A stretch of DNA of 64,000 bases from Nageia nagi (lineage: Eukaryota; Pinophyta): NCBI GenBank assembly GCA_050084985.1, contig JBITNC010000001.1, forward strand, positions 140,802,001 to 140,866,000, in the 5' to 3' direction. Below are positions 22,301-32,891 of the stretch, in pieces; positions within the stretch are counted from its first letter, which is position 1, and every line of letters begins with the position of its first letter. Position numbers and translations under genes: made by a program. The notes under the pieces were generated by a model. It saw only the letters and a program-made list of their open reading frames with translations. It was not told the DNA's origin and ran no database searches.

Positions 22301-23352
22301 TACAGACCATGGTGTAGAATGCATTGCTGGAGAGGTGGTGTTGGTTCCTTGGTCTACACTGGCACTAGCACTGGCAGCGCCTTCTTCATGGGAACTCGGA
22401 GAAGGATACCTTGGGGGTCAGGTACCTGGGGTTGGAGGTGGAGGAGATGGATAAGATGAAGGCTTGGCCATTTGTTCTTTTGTTCTCTTCTTTAACAACC
22501 TTAACTCTGATTGAGTCTCAATGTAGGCATTTATTTGCCTCTGGACATCAACATCTACATGGCGGCAAAGTCTAACATCTTTCCTAGGAATTTTTGCCAA
22601 ATGAAATTTCATTCTATACACCCCTCCAGCAATATGTTCTTTGCAAAAATTGCAAATATTGGTGCCTTTCAATTTTGTTGGTGTCGAATAAGCCCAAGAT
22701 GGGTCTTTTCTTACCCCTTGTCCTTGTCCATGTTCTTCTACTTCTACTTCTTCTGAACTCATGGTTGCAGCTATAAAAAAAAACAGTAGTAAAATACCAA
22801 AAACTTGAAACAAAAAAAAAAAAAAAAACAGCGGTTGTAAAACAAAAAAAATAAATAGCACAATCCATGAATAAACAAAAAACCATAGTCTCATACACAC
22901 TAGGAACAAATAGAAAGAATACCCACTAAAACTAATAAGCAAACTGGAAAAAAAAAGTAGTAGAGAAATACCCAACAAAACTAAGAAAATAATTGAAAAG
23001 ATTTAGGAAACTTACTTGAATGTGTTGGAATCTTGCTCAAACCCTGCGAATCAAGTTTCTCCTAGCTCTTCTCAGCTCAAGTTGCAAAGTGGAGTGAAAA
23101 TGAAACCCCAAATCGACTTTAAAACATGCCTAGCCGCCCAAAAACAAACCCGACAATTCTTGGCCTATTTTTTGGCACGGAATCGCAATTTTTTTGACCA
23201 GAAAATCGGATTGGGAATTGGCAGAATTGGCAAAAAAATCGCCAGGATCGGCAAAAAAGGAAAATTGGAATCGGACCAGGAAAAATCGTTTGGGTTGCCA
23301 ATTCCAATTTTTGGCCAATTCTAGCAATTTTTTGCCGATTCTGATAACACTA
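19379..23352 (-). mobile_element. hAT DNA transposon inserted in the LINE (3,974 bp)
   Basis: The ends are CATGCTTGTCAGACTCGG on the left and, read inward, TAGTGTTATCAGAATCGG on the right (12 of 18 match). Subterminal regions at 19395-19470 and 23140-23340 carry repeated AATCGGCAAAAAATC words. The flanks AGTCAAAC (19371-19378) and GGTTGGAC (23353-23360) agree at 4 of 8 positions, with all four differences being transitions; removing one copy with the element restores the LINE frame exactly. The interior encodes a multi-exon hAT transposase. Confidence 0.85.
19703..22762 (-). pseudogene. hAT transposase, nearly complete, multi-exon
   Basis: From ATG at 22762 the product reads MSSEEVEVEE, then a BED-type zinc finger (CNFCKEHIAGGVYRMKFHLA), a DUF659-type RNase-H-fold core (ILSDGWNDRAGRDLLNFLVSS, then VITDNATAYV and TPCAAHVIDLIL), and the C-terminal hATC dimerisation region (GCERNWSTFEHIHSKKHARL). 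Introns are predictable, e.g. 21799-21691 with GT..AG between HVVQ and VITDN. Two lesions are visible in what I could read: an in-frame TGA at 22420-22418 (likely CGA before) and a frameshift in an A-rich tract near 21530. The end is an Asp/Glu- and Ser-rich tail closing at 19703. It would cut and join the element's ends. Confidence 0.8.
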
Positions 23353-23360
23353 GGTTGGAC

Positions 23361-26300
23361 GGGGAATGCTCAGACTTAGTACTATGACAGTAGTGTTGAT
23401 CCGCTACACTTGCAGGCTCTTGGTAGACCCTTACTATTCTAGTGTGTTTCAGCAGATCCATCCACCTCTGTGATTTATGGCAGATTTCTACTTGAGCTTA
23501 GGGAGATACATGACCTCTTGATCCTCAATGGCATCGCTTGCCATACACATTTCCCCCATGCAGGAGGTTCCAGCGTAGTGGATTACGTCCTCGCTAGTTC
23601 CTCAATAGTACTCACCTTCATTCACTCTAGGTGGCCCCTCGCCATCCTCTTGCTGACCATGCTCATCTGTCTTTCTCTCTTTTAGCCCACATTCTGCCGC
23701 CCCCCCTTATCGCCCCTCCCACCCCAACCCCACCCCGCATCACCTTTTTATTTGATCCCTCCCATGACCCCCTCTACAACAACATCCTCAAATAGAAGCT
23801 TTTAGACCTACACTCCCTTCCATTAGTGGACTACCAGGCTCTCCTTTTGGCTGATTTGCTTCTTTCTGCAACTCCAAGCCTTCCCCCACAAAATTAGCCC
23901 TCCTCCTGCCTTCGTCCTCCAGACCATTGTCCAACGAGTTGTTGGTTTGACATTGATTGTAAGGACACCCATCGTCACCTTAGACGATCTAACCGCTGTT
24001 GAGCCCTCGTCCCTCTCCACTACCACCCTCCATCGTTCCTATCGTTGTCTTTTTCAAACCAAGAAGCGTCATTTCCTGGCCAAAAGAAGATCATAAATAC
24101 TTTCCTCACTCTGGATCAACCCAAAAACCTTTTGGCGTACTTTCCTTCCTAAAAAGCATATCTCAAGCTCCATATCCTGCCCAACGTGGAAGGAGTACTC
24201 CTCCCAACTCTACAATGTCCCCCACCAAAAATTGCCAATCCCTTTCTCTCGTGCCATCAAAAAACTTAGTTTCGGCAAAGCTCCTAGCATTGAGAACCTC
24301 CAGGTTGAATTCCTCAAACATGCCAAATTCACCCTTTTGCCCTTTATCACCATGCTCTTCAATAAGGTGATTTGCTCAGGTTTTCCCGCTTCATGGACCA
24401 CAAATATCATCCATCCCATTTTTAAATCCGGTGACCCCGAAGAACCAAGCAACTACCGTACCATTATGATCGGTCATACTTTGGCGAAGCTTTATGCCAC
24501 GATGGCTACCTATCTCAGATGGTCGATTCTAGCGAGTTTAGAGTAGGAGAGCAGGTGGGTTTCCGGCGAGACCGCCGCACCATAGATCATATTTTTACCC
24601 TTCGAGCGATTATAGAGGAGGTTAGGTTTCGAAAGTCCCTTGTATTTTGTTGTTTTGTAGACTTTAGAAAGGCTTTTGACATCGTGCCACGACATAGATT
24701 AATGGATCGACTTAGGCAATTGGGAGTACCCGAGATTGGACTCATAGCCATACTGACACTATATGAGACCCTTTCAGGTCGCATCCGCACATCTGATGGA
24801 CTCTCTGACACTATTATCAACATGATTGGAGTGAAGTAGGGCTGCCCCCTTTCCCCCACTTTGTTTGGTCTGTACATAGATGAGCTAGAGACTTTCATCC
24901 TAGAGACTACAGATCTTGGCTTAGGTTGCCTCCTCCATGGCACTTGAGTACCTATTCTCCTCTTCGCATATGACATTGTGCTACTCTCCCACTCAGTTGT
25001 GGGTCTTCAGGATTTGGTTCACACTCTAGACTCTTTCAGTGATCGACAGGAGCTTACGGTGAACCTTAGCAAAACTAAGGTTGTGGCTTTCAACATTTCG
25101 AAAGCCACATTGATGTAGACCCAAATCAGCTTTAGAGATGATATCATAGAGTCCACCACCTCTTACACATACTTGGGTGTGCTCTTCTCAGGCCCTAGAT
25201 TTTCTATGAGAAGAGCGAGCCCACCTAGAGTCAACCGAGGGTATACGACGGTCAACACCCTGGAGAGACAATGTGCAAATTACAGCTCTTCCACACTCTA
25301 GTCACCCCCGCGGTACTTTATGGGATACAGGTTTGGGTGCCCAACCTGAGAGCAACGGATTGGACCTCGACTGAGATGATCTTGGTTAGCACATTGTCTC
25401 GCTCCATCCAGAGTAAATGATCGATTCTCCACACTATCATGCTTGCGGAGTTCGATTGTTAGCCTCTTCAGGTGTAAACCCTAGCCTACATAGTCCTCTT
25501 TCTTCATTGCTTACATCGCCTCTTTGATCGTCAGGGCGACATAGAGAGACTTCCTTCGCAGGATCTAGCCTCATCGATGGATCTACCAGCGTAGGGTTGT
25601 CATAGATGTTGGTTTGCTGAGATTAGTGACATACTTTGGAGATTTGGTTTCTCCTTGGATATACTTCATGTTCCTTTAGGGAATGCTACCAGTTCTCCAA
25701 CAGACTCTTTATCAAATAGCTGTAAGTCCATCTATAGGGTCTTTATTTAGATGACTTGGGTTTCCCCCTCTCAGCCACTATCACCAAAGTTGGCATACTA
25801 TGCACAACAATATCTTCAAATCGACAGCGGGTTGATCCTCCCACTGGGTTACTCCAGTCTTAATCTTCCCCCAAGATTGAGGACATGCTTGGGCTAGTTT
25901 CGGATTTGTTCCCACCAGCTGAGGATTGAGTCAGATCATCATGTAGCCCATGATGCACGTGTTTTCCGACTCTGTTCACTTGAGTCCAAGTTTGAGGGCC
26001 ACTTCATTTTTCGATGCTTAGTTTACTATAAGATTCGAGGTCGATACTATTGTCTCTTTCGAGACTCCCACAGATTGTTGTCCACTTCTTTCTAGTACCC
26101 TGACCAAAGGTGTTTGGCTCTCTACCTACAGGAATCTCTCCTCCTACGGAAGAGTCTTTTATCGTGTGCTCGGTAGCCGATAGGAGATCGTCGCATCATG
26201 TCCTATTTTCGAGTCTCTACAGCAGATGGTATTCGTAGACGTCCACAAGACGAGCCCCCGCTCCATACACGTTGCACTAGGAGGCACCTTCTTGCTATTC

Positions 26301-26400
26301 AGGCACCGTTGAGGACATGACATATTGCATCCTTCTTCACTTCCGGCAGCGAGTCTTCAGGCGAGATCCTCATGGATGTGAGAGACCTCACCCCAATGGA
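23361..26400 (+). pseudogene. LINE ORF2, rest of endonuclease, reverse transcriptase and C-terminal region
   Basis: The frame resumes with GNAQT and continues to LREIHDLLILNG and SSVVDYVLAS, the S-x-I/V-D-Y end of the endonuclease. RT motifs follow: KAPSIENLQVEFLKH, NYRTIMIGHTLAKLY, EQVGFRRDRRTIDHIF, VDFRKAFDIVPRHRL and GVKxGCPLSPTLFGLYIDELE. The catalytic box reads FAYD (24963-24974) in place of FADD. Downstream text (LTVNLSKTKVVAFN) is still RT thumb-like; beyond about 25200 stops and frame changes dominate. Several frameshifts in 23700-24230 also break it. Confidence 0.78.
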
Positions 26401-26660
26401 GAGTGCCCCTCGGACCCCCTTCCTGCTCAGATCTGAGATGGCCTCTCTTGACTGTCCTTTTGTACATTTTCCCTCAATATGGATTGATTCTTTTTGGTTC
26501 GGATGTACTTTTGTTTACGCTTGTTCTATTTGTTTTTCTTAGGTTTGGGCCCGTTAGGGGCTTCACTGGCTCACATCACATGATTGTATCTACTAGTCCC
26601 ATTGACTGTTTTTGGCCATTTGTGGACATTAATATAATTTCTTTCTTTCTTTCTTTATAG

Positions 26661-28323
26661 TTTTGGTTATGTTGAAATTGTCCTATACAACAATATCTTT
26701 ATTTGCTTGCTGTGCTAACTAGTTATTGATGTCCTTCAAAGCCTTCTGCCTATAATTCTTCCCTGTAGAAACATACATACAAGCTATAACAATAATTGCT
26801 GCAGCTATATGAAAAAGATGACCTAATCCCAATGACATAGAAGTGGAAAACTTAGTCTTGAATTTCCCTGGATTCTTGAAATTGCAAGGCCTCCTTAGTA
26901 AGTGGCATCTTTGCAGATGAATTCTGCCACGTGCCAAAATTGACTTTCATATTATGGTTGTTTACTCTTTTCTCTAGTCATAGTCACATGTTTCTCCAAC
27001 GAGTTCTCTAGAAAATATCCATTAATTCTTAGCCCCTTCCACTGTTTCATGAAACCAGCTTCGTCAGGTGTTCTTATGGTTTGTACTGGTCTAACTTCTG
27101 CCTTGGTGGCAGATGATCATCAATGGCTTCAAAAGTCTGACAGATAAGGTGGAATGTCTTAGCATATATGACACTGTATCCTTTGGAGTCTAGTCTCTAC
27201 TTCGCTGTTGTTTATCTAGTCTTGTAGGTTTCTCAGAGCTGCCTCTTTTCTTAATTGTCTTGCTTTCTCTTTAGAGGAGGTTGAGTTCTGTGATTCAAAA
27301 TTTGGTATTGATTCTTGGATTGACATATATTTAGGAGATACTGTACGTGTGTTTGGACGAGGATTGCATTGGCTTATTGGTTGCAGGTCCTTTCAATCAG
27401 TCGGGTAGTTGTGGTCAATAAAGAATGACTGTCAAGTTGATCCAAAAATACAACTTACTGTTCAGAGTTTTGTCGAAATCTTAACTAAAGTCAAAGACCT
27501 TTTCCCTATCTAGATTGAGTTGAAGCAGATAACTTACTACGATTACATATTTAATGAAATTAACATTTCTTTACAGAACCTAAAGATGATGATGAATAAA
27601 TATGAGGATGGAAAAATGAAAACGTTGAGACGTCAAAAAACAGAAAACTACAGAAACATTGCATTGCTGTCAGAGAAAGAAAGGTTTGTACTAAAGGGAA
27701 AGCGATAATCCAAGTTATAAAATCCATCTTTCTTGAAAAAAATATACTGTTATTTCAGGGTGTACTGATGAATTTATTGGCAAACAAAAGAAAGAGCTTT
27801 TCATGGAATCCTTAGATAACTCACATGATAAGGCAGACCTCCATGCACTGAAGCTGGAATATTGTGGGCGGGCAGTATCACTAGATTTTTGACTAGCAAG
27901 AGCTCTAGCTTGAATGTTATGAAAGGGAAGATAACTCATGACCATTGAAGATAGGCTCAGCAGCACTCTCAACCCAGAACATTATCTTGAGGTGATCATT
28001 GAACTCTTTATTAGGGATTTTTCTGTCGTTGATTATGCCTGAGAACCTCACTTTGCTACAAACACTCCTAATGCTAATCTTCAGTGTTTGTTGTGCACAT
28101 TTAGGAGGTTACTTCATAGATTTTACCTATTATATGTGTGCTTTCTTAGCTATTAGGGCTGATGGATTAGATTTTGTTTGGGAAACTCATCCTTATTTTT
28201 GTATCTTTGTGCTTTCCTTTTTATAGGGTGTTGTGTGCATCATTTGTTTGATACTATTGAATCTGGTTGTACTTTTCGGTCCTATTGGCCACTTTTCGAT
28301 TTGTGGACAGTACTATAATGTCA
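26661..28323. other. intergenic DNA, no gene recognised
   Basis: Short open stretches occur (for example minus 26937-26719 and plus 27520-27708), but none shows a family motif. Sequence just left of the copia insertion (about 28285-28320, GTCCTATTGGCCAC..TTTGTGGACA) resembles the LINE 3' end at 26597-26630 and may be a second, truncated LINE tail. Confidence 0.4.
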
Positions 28324-28328
28324 TTTAT

Positions 28329-28874
28329 TGTTAGAAAATGGAGACTACAACCGGTTAGAAAACAGAGAGCAGTTTCTTTCTGTTTAACACCAAATTTCAG
28401 TTGCCAAGAAGCCATGACACCTGGTTATCAGTTATAGAAGGGTTGGGGGTTACCTAATGACCTTCCTGATCCAACTTGGGTTTAAGTTGGGTTAGTTTGT
28501 ACCTATAAATAAGAGGCTTGAGTTGAGGCATGCATTATTGTAGTTTTGACAGCAATTGTGAAGTAGATTGTGATTGTTGAGAGAGAGAGATTGTAGTGAG
28601 GTTTTGTTGTAACTCCAAAGTGAAGATTGTAGCAAGGTTATGCTGCTGGTTTGTTGCTTGGAGGACTTTGAAGAATGATATGCAAAAGGGTTGAAAGCTT
28701 ATCCGTGGATGTAGCCTACATTGGGTGAACCACGTTATCTCTTGTGTCTCTCTTTGTGTGATTGATGTTCATGGTTATTTGATTTCAGTAGTATGCTTTG
28801 AATGTTGTTTCTTTTGCTAAGGAGTAAGAGAATTACTGATGCTCTTGCTTATATAAACTTATTAAATCCTAACA
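28329..28874 (+). repeat. 5' LTR of the young copia element
   Basis: Starts TGTTAGAAAATGG and ends AAATCCTAACA. It carries TATAAATA at 28504-28511 as its promoter and a GAGAGAGAGA microsatellite downstream of it. Confidence 0.96.
28504..28511 (+). promoter_or_regulatory. TATA box in copia 5' LTR
   Basis: TATAAATA within ACC-TATAAATA-AGAGG. The same site recurs in the 3' LTR at 33067-33074. Confidence 0.7.
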
Positions 28875-28876
28875 AG

Positions 28877-28888
28877 TGGTATCAGAGC
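28877..28888 (+). other. primer-binding site of young copia element
   Basis: TGGTATCAGAGC, two bases after the LTR end, complementary to the 3' end of plant initiator Met tRNA as in many copia elements. Confidence 0.92.
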
Positions 28889-28952
28889 TTGTTGTTGTGT
28901 TGGGATTTTGTTGGTGAATCTTGTGTGTAGATTAGAAACCAGGAAGAGCACT

Positions 28953-31900
28953 ATGGCAGAAGAAGGGAGGTTGAAGGTGGAAAGATTTAATGGGCAAGGT
29001 TTTCAGTTTTGGAAAATGCAAATGGAAGACTACCTCTACCAAAAGGATCTCTATCAACCTCTAGAAGATAAGAGTAAGAAACCCACTTCTATGAGTGATG
29101 AAGAATGGAACTTGTTGGATAGAAAGGCTTTGGGAGCTGTAAGACTTTGTTTAAGTTCTAGTGTAGCTTTCAATATTTCCAATGAAAAAACTACTGAAGG
29201 TGTAATGGATAAGCTTGCTAAAATGTATGAAAAACCATCTGCCTCAAACAAAGTATACTTAATGAAGAAATTGTTTAACATGAAGATGAATGAAGGTAGT
29301 TCAGTTCAAGACCATGTTAATGAATTTAACACAGTCACAAATCAATTAACTTCAGTAAAAATAGAATTTGAAGATGAAGTAAGAGCTTTGTTAATTCTAT
29401 GTTCACTTCCAGATAGTTGGAATAGCTTTGTTATGGCTGTTAGTAATTCTTCTTCTAATGCAAAATTGGTCTTTGATGAAGTTGTTGGAACAATTCTTAG
29501 TGAGGACATGAGGAGAAAGTCCACGGGAGAATGCTCCAATGCTGCTCTCACAGTAGAGGCAAGAGAAAGATCAAAAGAAAGAAGGAGAAGCAAGTCAAGA
29601 AGCAAATCGCAAGGAAGGTCAAAATCAAAAGGTAAAACTAAATTGGAATGTTGGCATTGTGGTAAAAAGGGTCATATTAAAAGGGATTGTTGGAATAGAA
29701 AAGGAAAAGAAAGTGAAAGTAGTAATTATAATAATGAAAGCACAAGTAACCAAGAGGCAAATATTGTTGGTGAATTAATTCAAGATGCTTTAATCATGTC
29801 TAATGAAAAGAATGATGATTATTGGGTTCTTGATTCGGGTGCTTCATATCATGCTACTCCACATAAGAACTATTTTTCAAATTACACACATGGTGACTTT
29901 GGTCAAGTATTATTAGGTAATGAACACCCATGCAAGATTGTTGGTATTGGCAATATAACAATGAAATTACCTAATGGAACACAATGGACTCTTAATGAAG
30001 CTAGACACATTCCGGATCTTAAAAGAAATCTTATATCAACAAGTAAATTGGATAAGGAGGGCTATGTGATGACATTTGGGGATGCTAGTTGGAAAGTAAC
30101 TAAAGGTTCAATGGTATTTGCAAAGGGAAATTTGGTGGGGTCTCTTTATTTGCTCACAAATGTCTTTGATTATTCATTGAATCTTGTTTCAATAGGCAAT
30201 GATACATCACTATGGCATAATAGACTTGGACATATGAGTGAGAAAGATATGAAAATGTTACACTCTAATGGTTCACTCCCTAATCTTAAAGAAGTTGATT
30301 TAGGATTTTGTGAAGATTGTGTGTATGGAAAACAAAAAAGGGTTAATTTTCTTAAAGTTGGCAAAGAAAAGAAGAGTCTCAAATTAGAGCTTGTTCATAC
30401 AGATGTGTGGGGTCCTGCACAGGTTTGCTCACTTGGAGGCTCATCTTATTTTGTCACTTTTATTGATGATTGTACTAGAAAGACATGGGTATACTGTATT
30501 AAAAAGAAATCTGATGTGTTTGAAACATTTAAGAGGTGGAAGGCATTGGTTGAGAATGAAACTAATTCTAAGTTGAAATGTCTTAAGTCCGATAATGGTG
30601 GGGAATTTTGCAATAATGAGTTTGATTCATTTTGTTCACACAATGGCATTAGAAGGATTAAGGTGGTCCCTAGAACTCCACAGGAAAATGGGGTTGCAGA
30701 AAGAATGAATAGGACTATCTTAGAAAGGGCTAGAAGTATGAGGATACATGTTGGGTTTCCTTTGAATCTTTGGGCTGATGCTATTGACACTGCTGTTTAC
30801 TTGATTAACAGGGGTCCATCTATGGCTTTAGATGGAGGCATTCCAGAGGAGATGTGGACAGGTAAAAAGGTGAATTACTCATTCTTGAGAGTCTTTGGTT
30901 GTGAGGCTTTTGCACATGTTGATAAAGAGGATAGAAAGAAACTTGATGCAAAATCACAAAAATGCTATTTTGTTGGATATGGTGTTAATGATTTGGGATA
31001 TAGGTTATGGGATGTTGATAACCATAAAATCATTAGAAGTAGAGATGTTGTATTCAATGAGAAAAGCATGTATAAAGATAGATTGCAAAATGTTGAGGAA
31101 CCCAAGTTTGTATCTCTAGAAGATGTTGATCAATATAAGGGTCCTGATAATAATAATGTTCAAGCACCTCCACCACAAACACCTCAAACTTTGTCACTTA
31201 GAAGGTCCTCAAGGACTAGAAATCCTCCTAAACGAGACTCTCCTGCTCTTTATCATATTCTTTATACTGATGGTGGTGAACCTGAATGTTTTGATAAAGC
31301 TATGCAGGGTGATACACAGATTAAGTGGGAGCATGCTATGAAGGAGGAGATGGACTCCTTACTTAAGAATCAAACTTGGAGTTTGGTTGAGCTTCCAGAG
31401 GGTAAGAAGGCACTTACTAACAAATGGGTGTACAGGATAAAGGAAGAGGTAGATGGACGACAAAGGTACAAGGCAAGACTTGTGGTAAAAGGTTTTGAAC
31501 AGAAAAAAGGTATAGAGTATAATGAGATCTTTTCTCCAGTTGTTAAAATGACCTCGATTAGAGCAATATTGAGTCTTGTTGCTACTGAAAACTTGTTTCT
31601 TGAACAATTGGATGTAAAGACAGCTTTCCTTCATGGGGATTTGGAGGAGGATATTTATATGCATCAACTCGAAGGTTTTGAGGTCAAAGATAAAGAAGGG
31701 TATGTATGTAAATTGGAAAAGAGCTTGTACGGTTTGAAGCAAGCACCTAGGCAATGGTATCATAAGTTTGACACTTTCATGATAATAAATAAATTTGTAA
31801 GATGTCGATCTGATCATTGTGTGTATGTAAAGAAGACAACAAATGGCAACTATGTAATCTTGCTTTTATATGTGGATGATATGTTGGTAGCAGGATCTAG

Positions 31901-32831
31901 TATGCAAGATATTGTTGATCTTAAGGAAAAGTTGGCTAATACTTTTGAAATGAAGGATTTGGGTGAAGCTAAACAAATACTTGGAATGAAAATAACAAGA
32001 GATAAACAAAACCACTTGCTTAGACTAAGTCAAGAAGATTATATTGATAAGGTTCTTAAAAGGTTCAATATGAATAATGCAAAATCTGTAACTACACCAT
32101 TGGCAAAGCATTTTAAACTCACCAAACATTTAAGTCCTAAGACAGATAAGGAAAAGGAGTACATGACTAAAGTTCCCTATGCTTCGGCGGTTGGGAGTTT
32201 AATGTATGCAATGGTGTGCACTAGACCAGATATAGCACAAGCAGTGGGAGTGGTTAGTAGATTCATGAATAATCCAGGAAAAGGGCATTGGGAAGCAGTT
32301 AAATGGATCCTTAGGTATTTAAGGAGTACTTCTCATTACTCTTTATGTTTTGGTGGATCTAACTCTTGTTTGCAAGGTTATGTTGATTCTGACATGGCAG
32401 GTGATATAGATGGTGGGAGAAGCACTACAGGATATGTGTTTACCATTGGAGGTACAGCGGTGAGTTGGATTTCAAAGCTCCAACAGGTTGTGGCTCTCTC
32501 CACTACTGAGGCAGAGTATGTTGTGATCACGGAGGCAAGTAAAGAATTGATTTGGTTGAAGAGATTGATGGAGGAACTGGGAAAGGTGCAGGAGGATGCA
32601 AAGCTATGGAGCGATAGCCAGAGTGCTATTCATCTTGCAAAGAACTCAGCCTACCATTCGAGAACCAAGCATATCAAATTGAGGTATCACTTCATCAGGA
32701 CAGCGTTGGAGGATGGTTCAGTCAGTTTGGGGAAGATTCACACATCTCAAAATCCTGTGGACATGTTCACTAAAGTTGTTACAAAGGAGAAGTTGGGCTC
32801 TTGCTCAACTTGGATTGGTCTTAAGGAGTAA
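28953..32831 (+). CDS. gag-pol: intact gag-pol polyprotein of copia element (1,292 residues)
   Basis: The frame is open from 28908, but I choose the ATG at 28953 because MAEEGRLKVERFNGQGFQFWKM... fits the usual Tnt1-like gag start. Domains: gag with zinc knuckle CWHCGKKGHIKRDC near residue 233; protease DSGA at 294; integrase zinc region from H422 with catalytic D484 (HTDVWG), D547 (KSDNGGEF) and E583 (GVAE); reverse transcriptase with YVDD at 973-976; RNase H with YVDSDMAGD near 1143, then STTEAEY and DSQSAIHL. Integrase before RT defines Ty1/copia. No catalytic residue is missing and there is no internal stop. It acts in cytoplasmic particles and then in nuclear integration. Confidence 0.96.
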   Translation: MAEEGRLKVERFNGQGFQFWKMQMEDYLYQKDLYQPLEDKSKKPTSMSDEEWNLLDRKALGAVRLCLSSSVAFNISNEKTTEGVMDKLAKMYEKPSASNKVYLMKKLFNMKMNEGSSVQDHVNEFNTVTNQLTSVKIEFEDEVRALLILCSLPDSWNSFVMAVSNSSSNAKLVFDEVVGTILSEDMRRKSTGECSNAALTVEARERSKERRRSKSRSKSQGRSKSKGKTKLECWHCGKKGHIKRDCWNRKGKESESSNYNNESTSNQEANIVGELIQDALIMSNEKNDDYWVLDSGASYHATPHKNYFSNYTHGDFGQVLLGNEHPCKIVGIGNITMKLPNGTQWTLNEARHIPDLKRNLISTSKLDKEGYVMTFGDASWKVTKGSMVFAKGNLVGSLYLLTNVFDYSLNLVSIGNDTSLWHNRLGHMSEKDMKMLHSNGSLPNLKEVDLGFCEDCVYGKQKRVNFLKVGKEKKSLKLELVHTDVWGPAQVCSLGGSSYFVTFIDDCTRKTWVYCIKKKSDVFETFKRWKALVENETNSKLKCLKSDNGGEFCNNEFDSFCSHNGIRRIKVVPRTPQENGVAERMNRTILERARSMRIHVGFPLNLWADAIDTAVYLINRGPSMALDGGIPEEMWTGKKVNYSFLRVFGCEAFAHVDKEDRKKLDAKSQKCYFVGYGVNDLGYRLWDVDNHKIIRSRDVVFNEKSMYKDRLQNVEEPKFVSLEDVDQYKGPDNNNVQAPPPQTPQTLSLRRSSRTRNPPKRDSPALYHILYTDGGEPECFDKAMQGDTQIKWEHAMKEEMDSLLKNQTWSLVELPEGKKALTNKWVYRIKEEVDGRQRYKARLVVKGFEQKKGIEYNEIFSPVVKMTSIRAILSLVATENLFLEQLDVKTAFLHGDLEEDIYMHQLEGFEVKDKEGYVCKLEKSLYGLKQAPRQWYHKFDTFMIINKFVRCRSDHCVYVKKTTNGNYVILLLYVDDMLVAGSSMQDIVDLKEKLANTFEMKDLGEAKQILGMKITRDKQNHLLRLSQEDYIDKVLKRFNMNNAKSVTTPLAKHFKLTKHLSPKTDKEKEYMTKVPYASAVGSLMYAMVCTRPDIAQAVGVVSRFMNNPGKGHWEAVKWILRYLRSTSHYSLCFGGSNSCLQGYVDSDMAGDIDGGRSTTGYVFTIGGTAVSWISKLQQVVALSTTEAEYVVITEASKELIWLKRLMEELGKVQEDAKLWSDSQSAIHLAKNSAYHSRTKHIKLRYHFIRTALEDGSVSLGKIHTSQNPVDMFTKVVTKEKLGSCSTWIGLKE

Positions 32832-32880
32832 AGGCCAAGATGAGAAGCTTTTGACCCTTGTTGCAGAGGAAGAAGTCTCC

Positions 32881-32891
32881 AAGTGGGAGAT
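32881..32891 (+). other. polypurine tract of young copia element
   Basis: AAGTGGGAGAT directly precedes the TGTTAG start of the 3' LTR; plus-strand DNA synthesis would prime here. Confidence 0.8.

Larger units (their letters stand above)
18144..26660 (+). mobile_element. LINE (non-LTR retrotransposon), interrupted by a hAT element
   Basis: ORF1 (18144-18776) and ORF2 (endonuclease, reverse transcriptase, C-terminal region) are in order on the plus strand, ending in a (CTTT)n tail at 26641-26656. ORF2 is split by the hAT element at 19379-23352. The RT part (RTIMIGHTLAKLY, VDFRKAFDIVPR, GCPLSPTLFGLYIDELE) differs from the usual flowering-plant L1 consensus. In-frame stops and a lost catalytic Asp show it is dead. 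The 5' border is set at the ORF1 ATG, so any 5' UTR is outside these coordinates. Confidence 0.8.

Noticed and set aside
22418-22978. Phe/Leu-rich start giving a membrane-protein look upstream of the BED finger
   Set aside because: The first 72 codons read through A-runs and T-runs of a 5' UTR; the ATG at 22762 (MSSEEVEV) is the sensible start.
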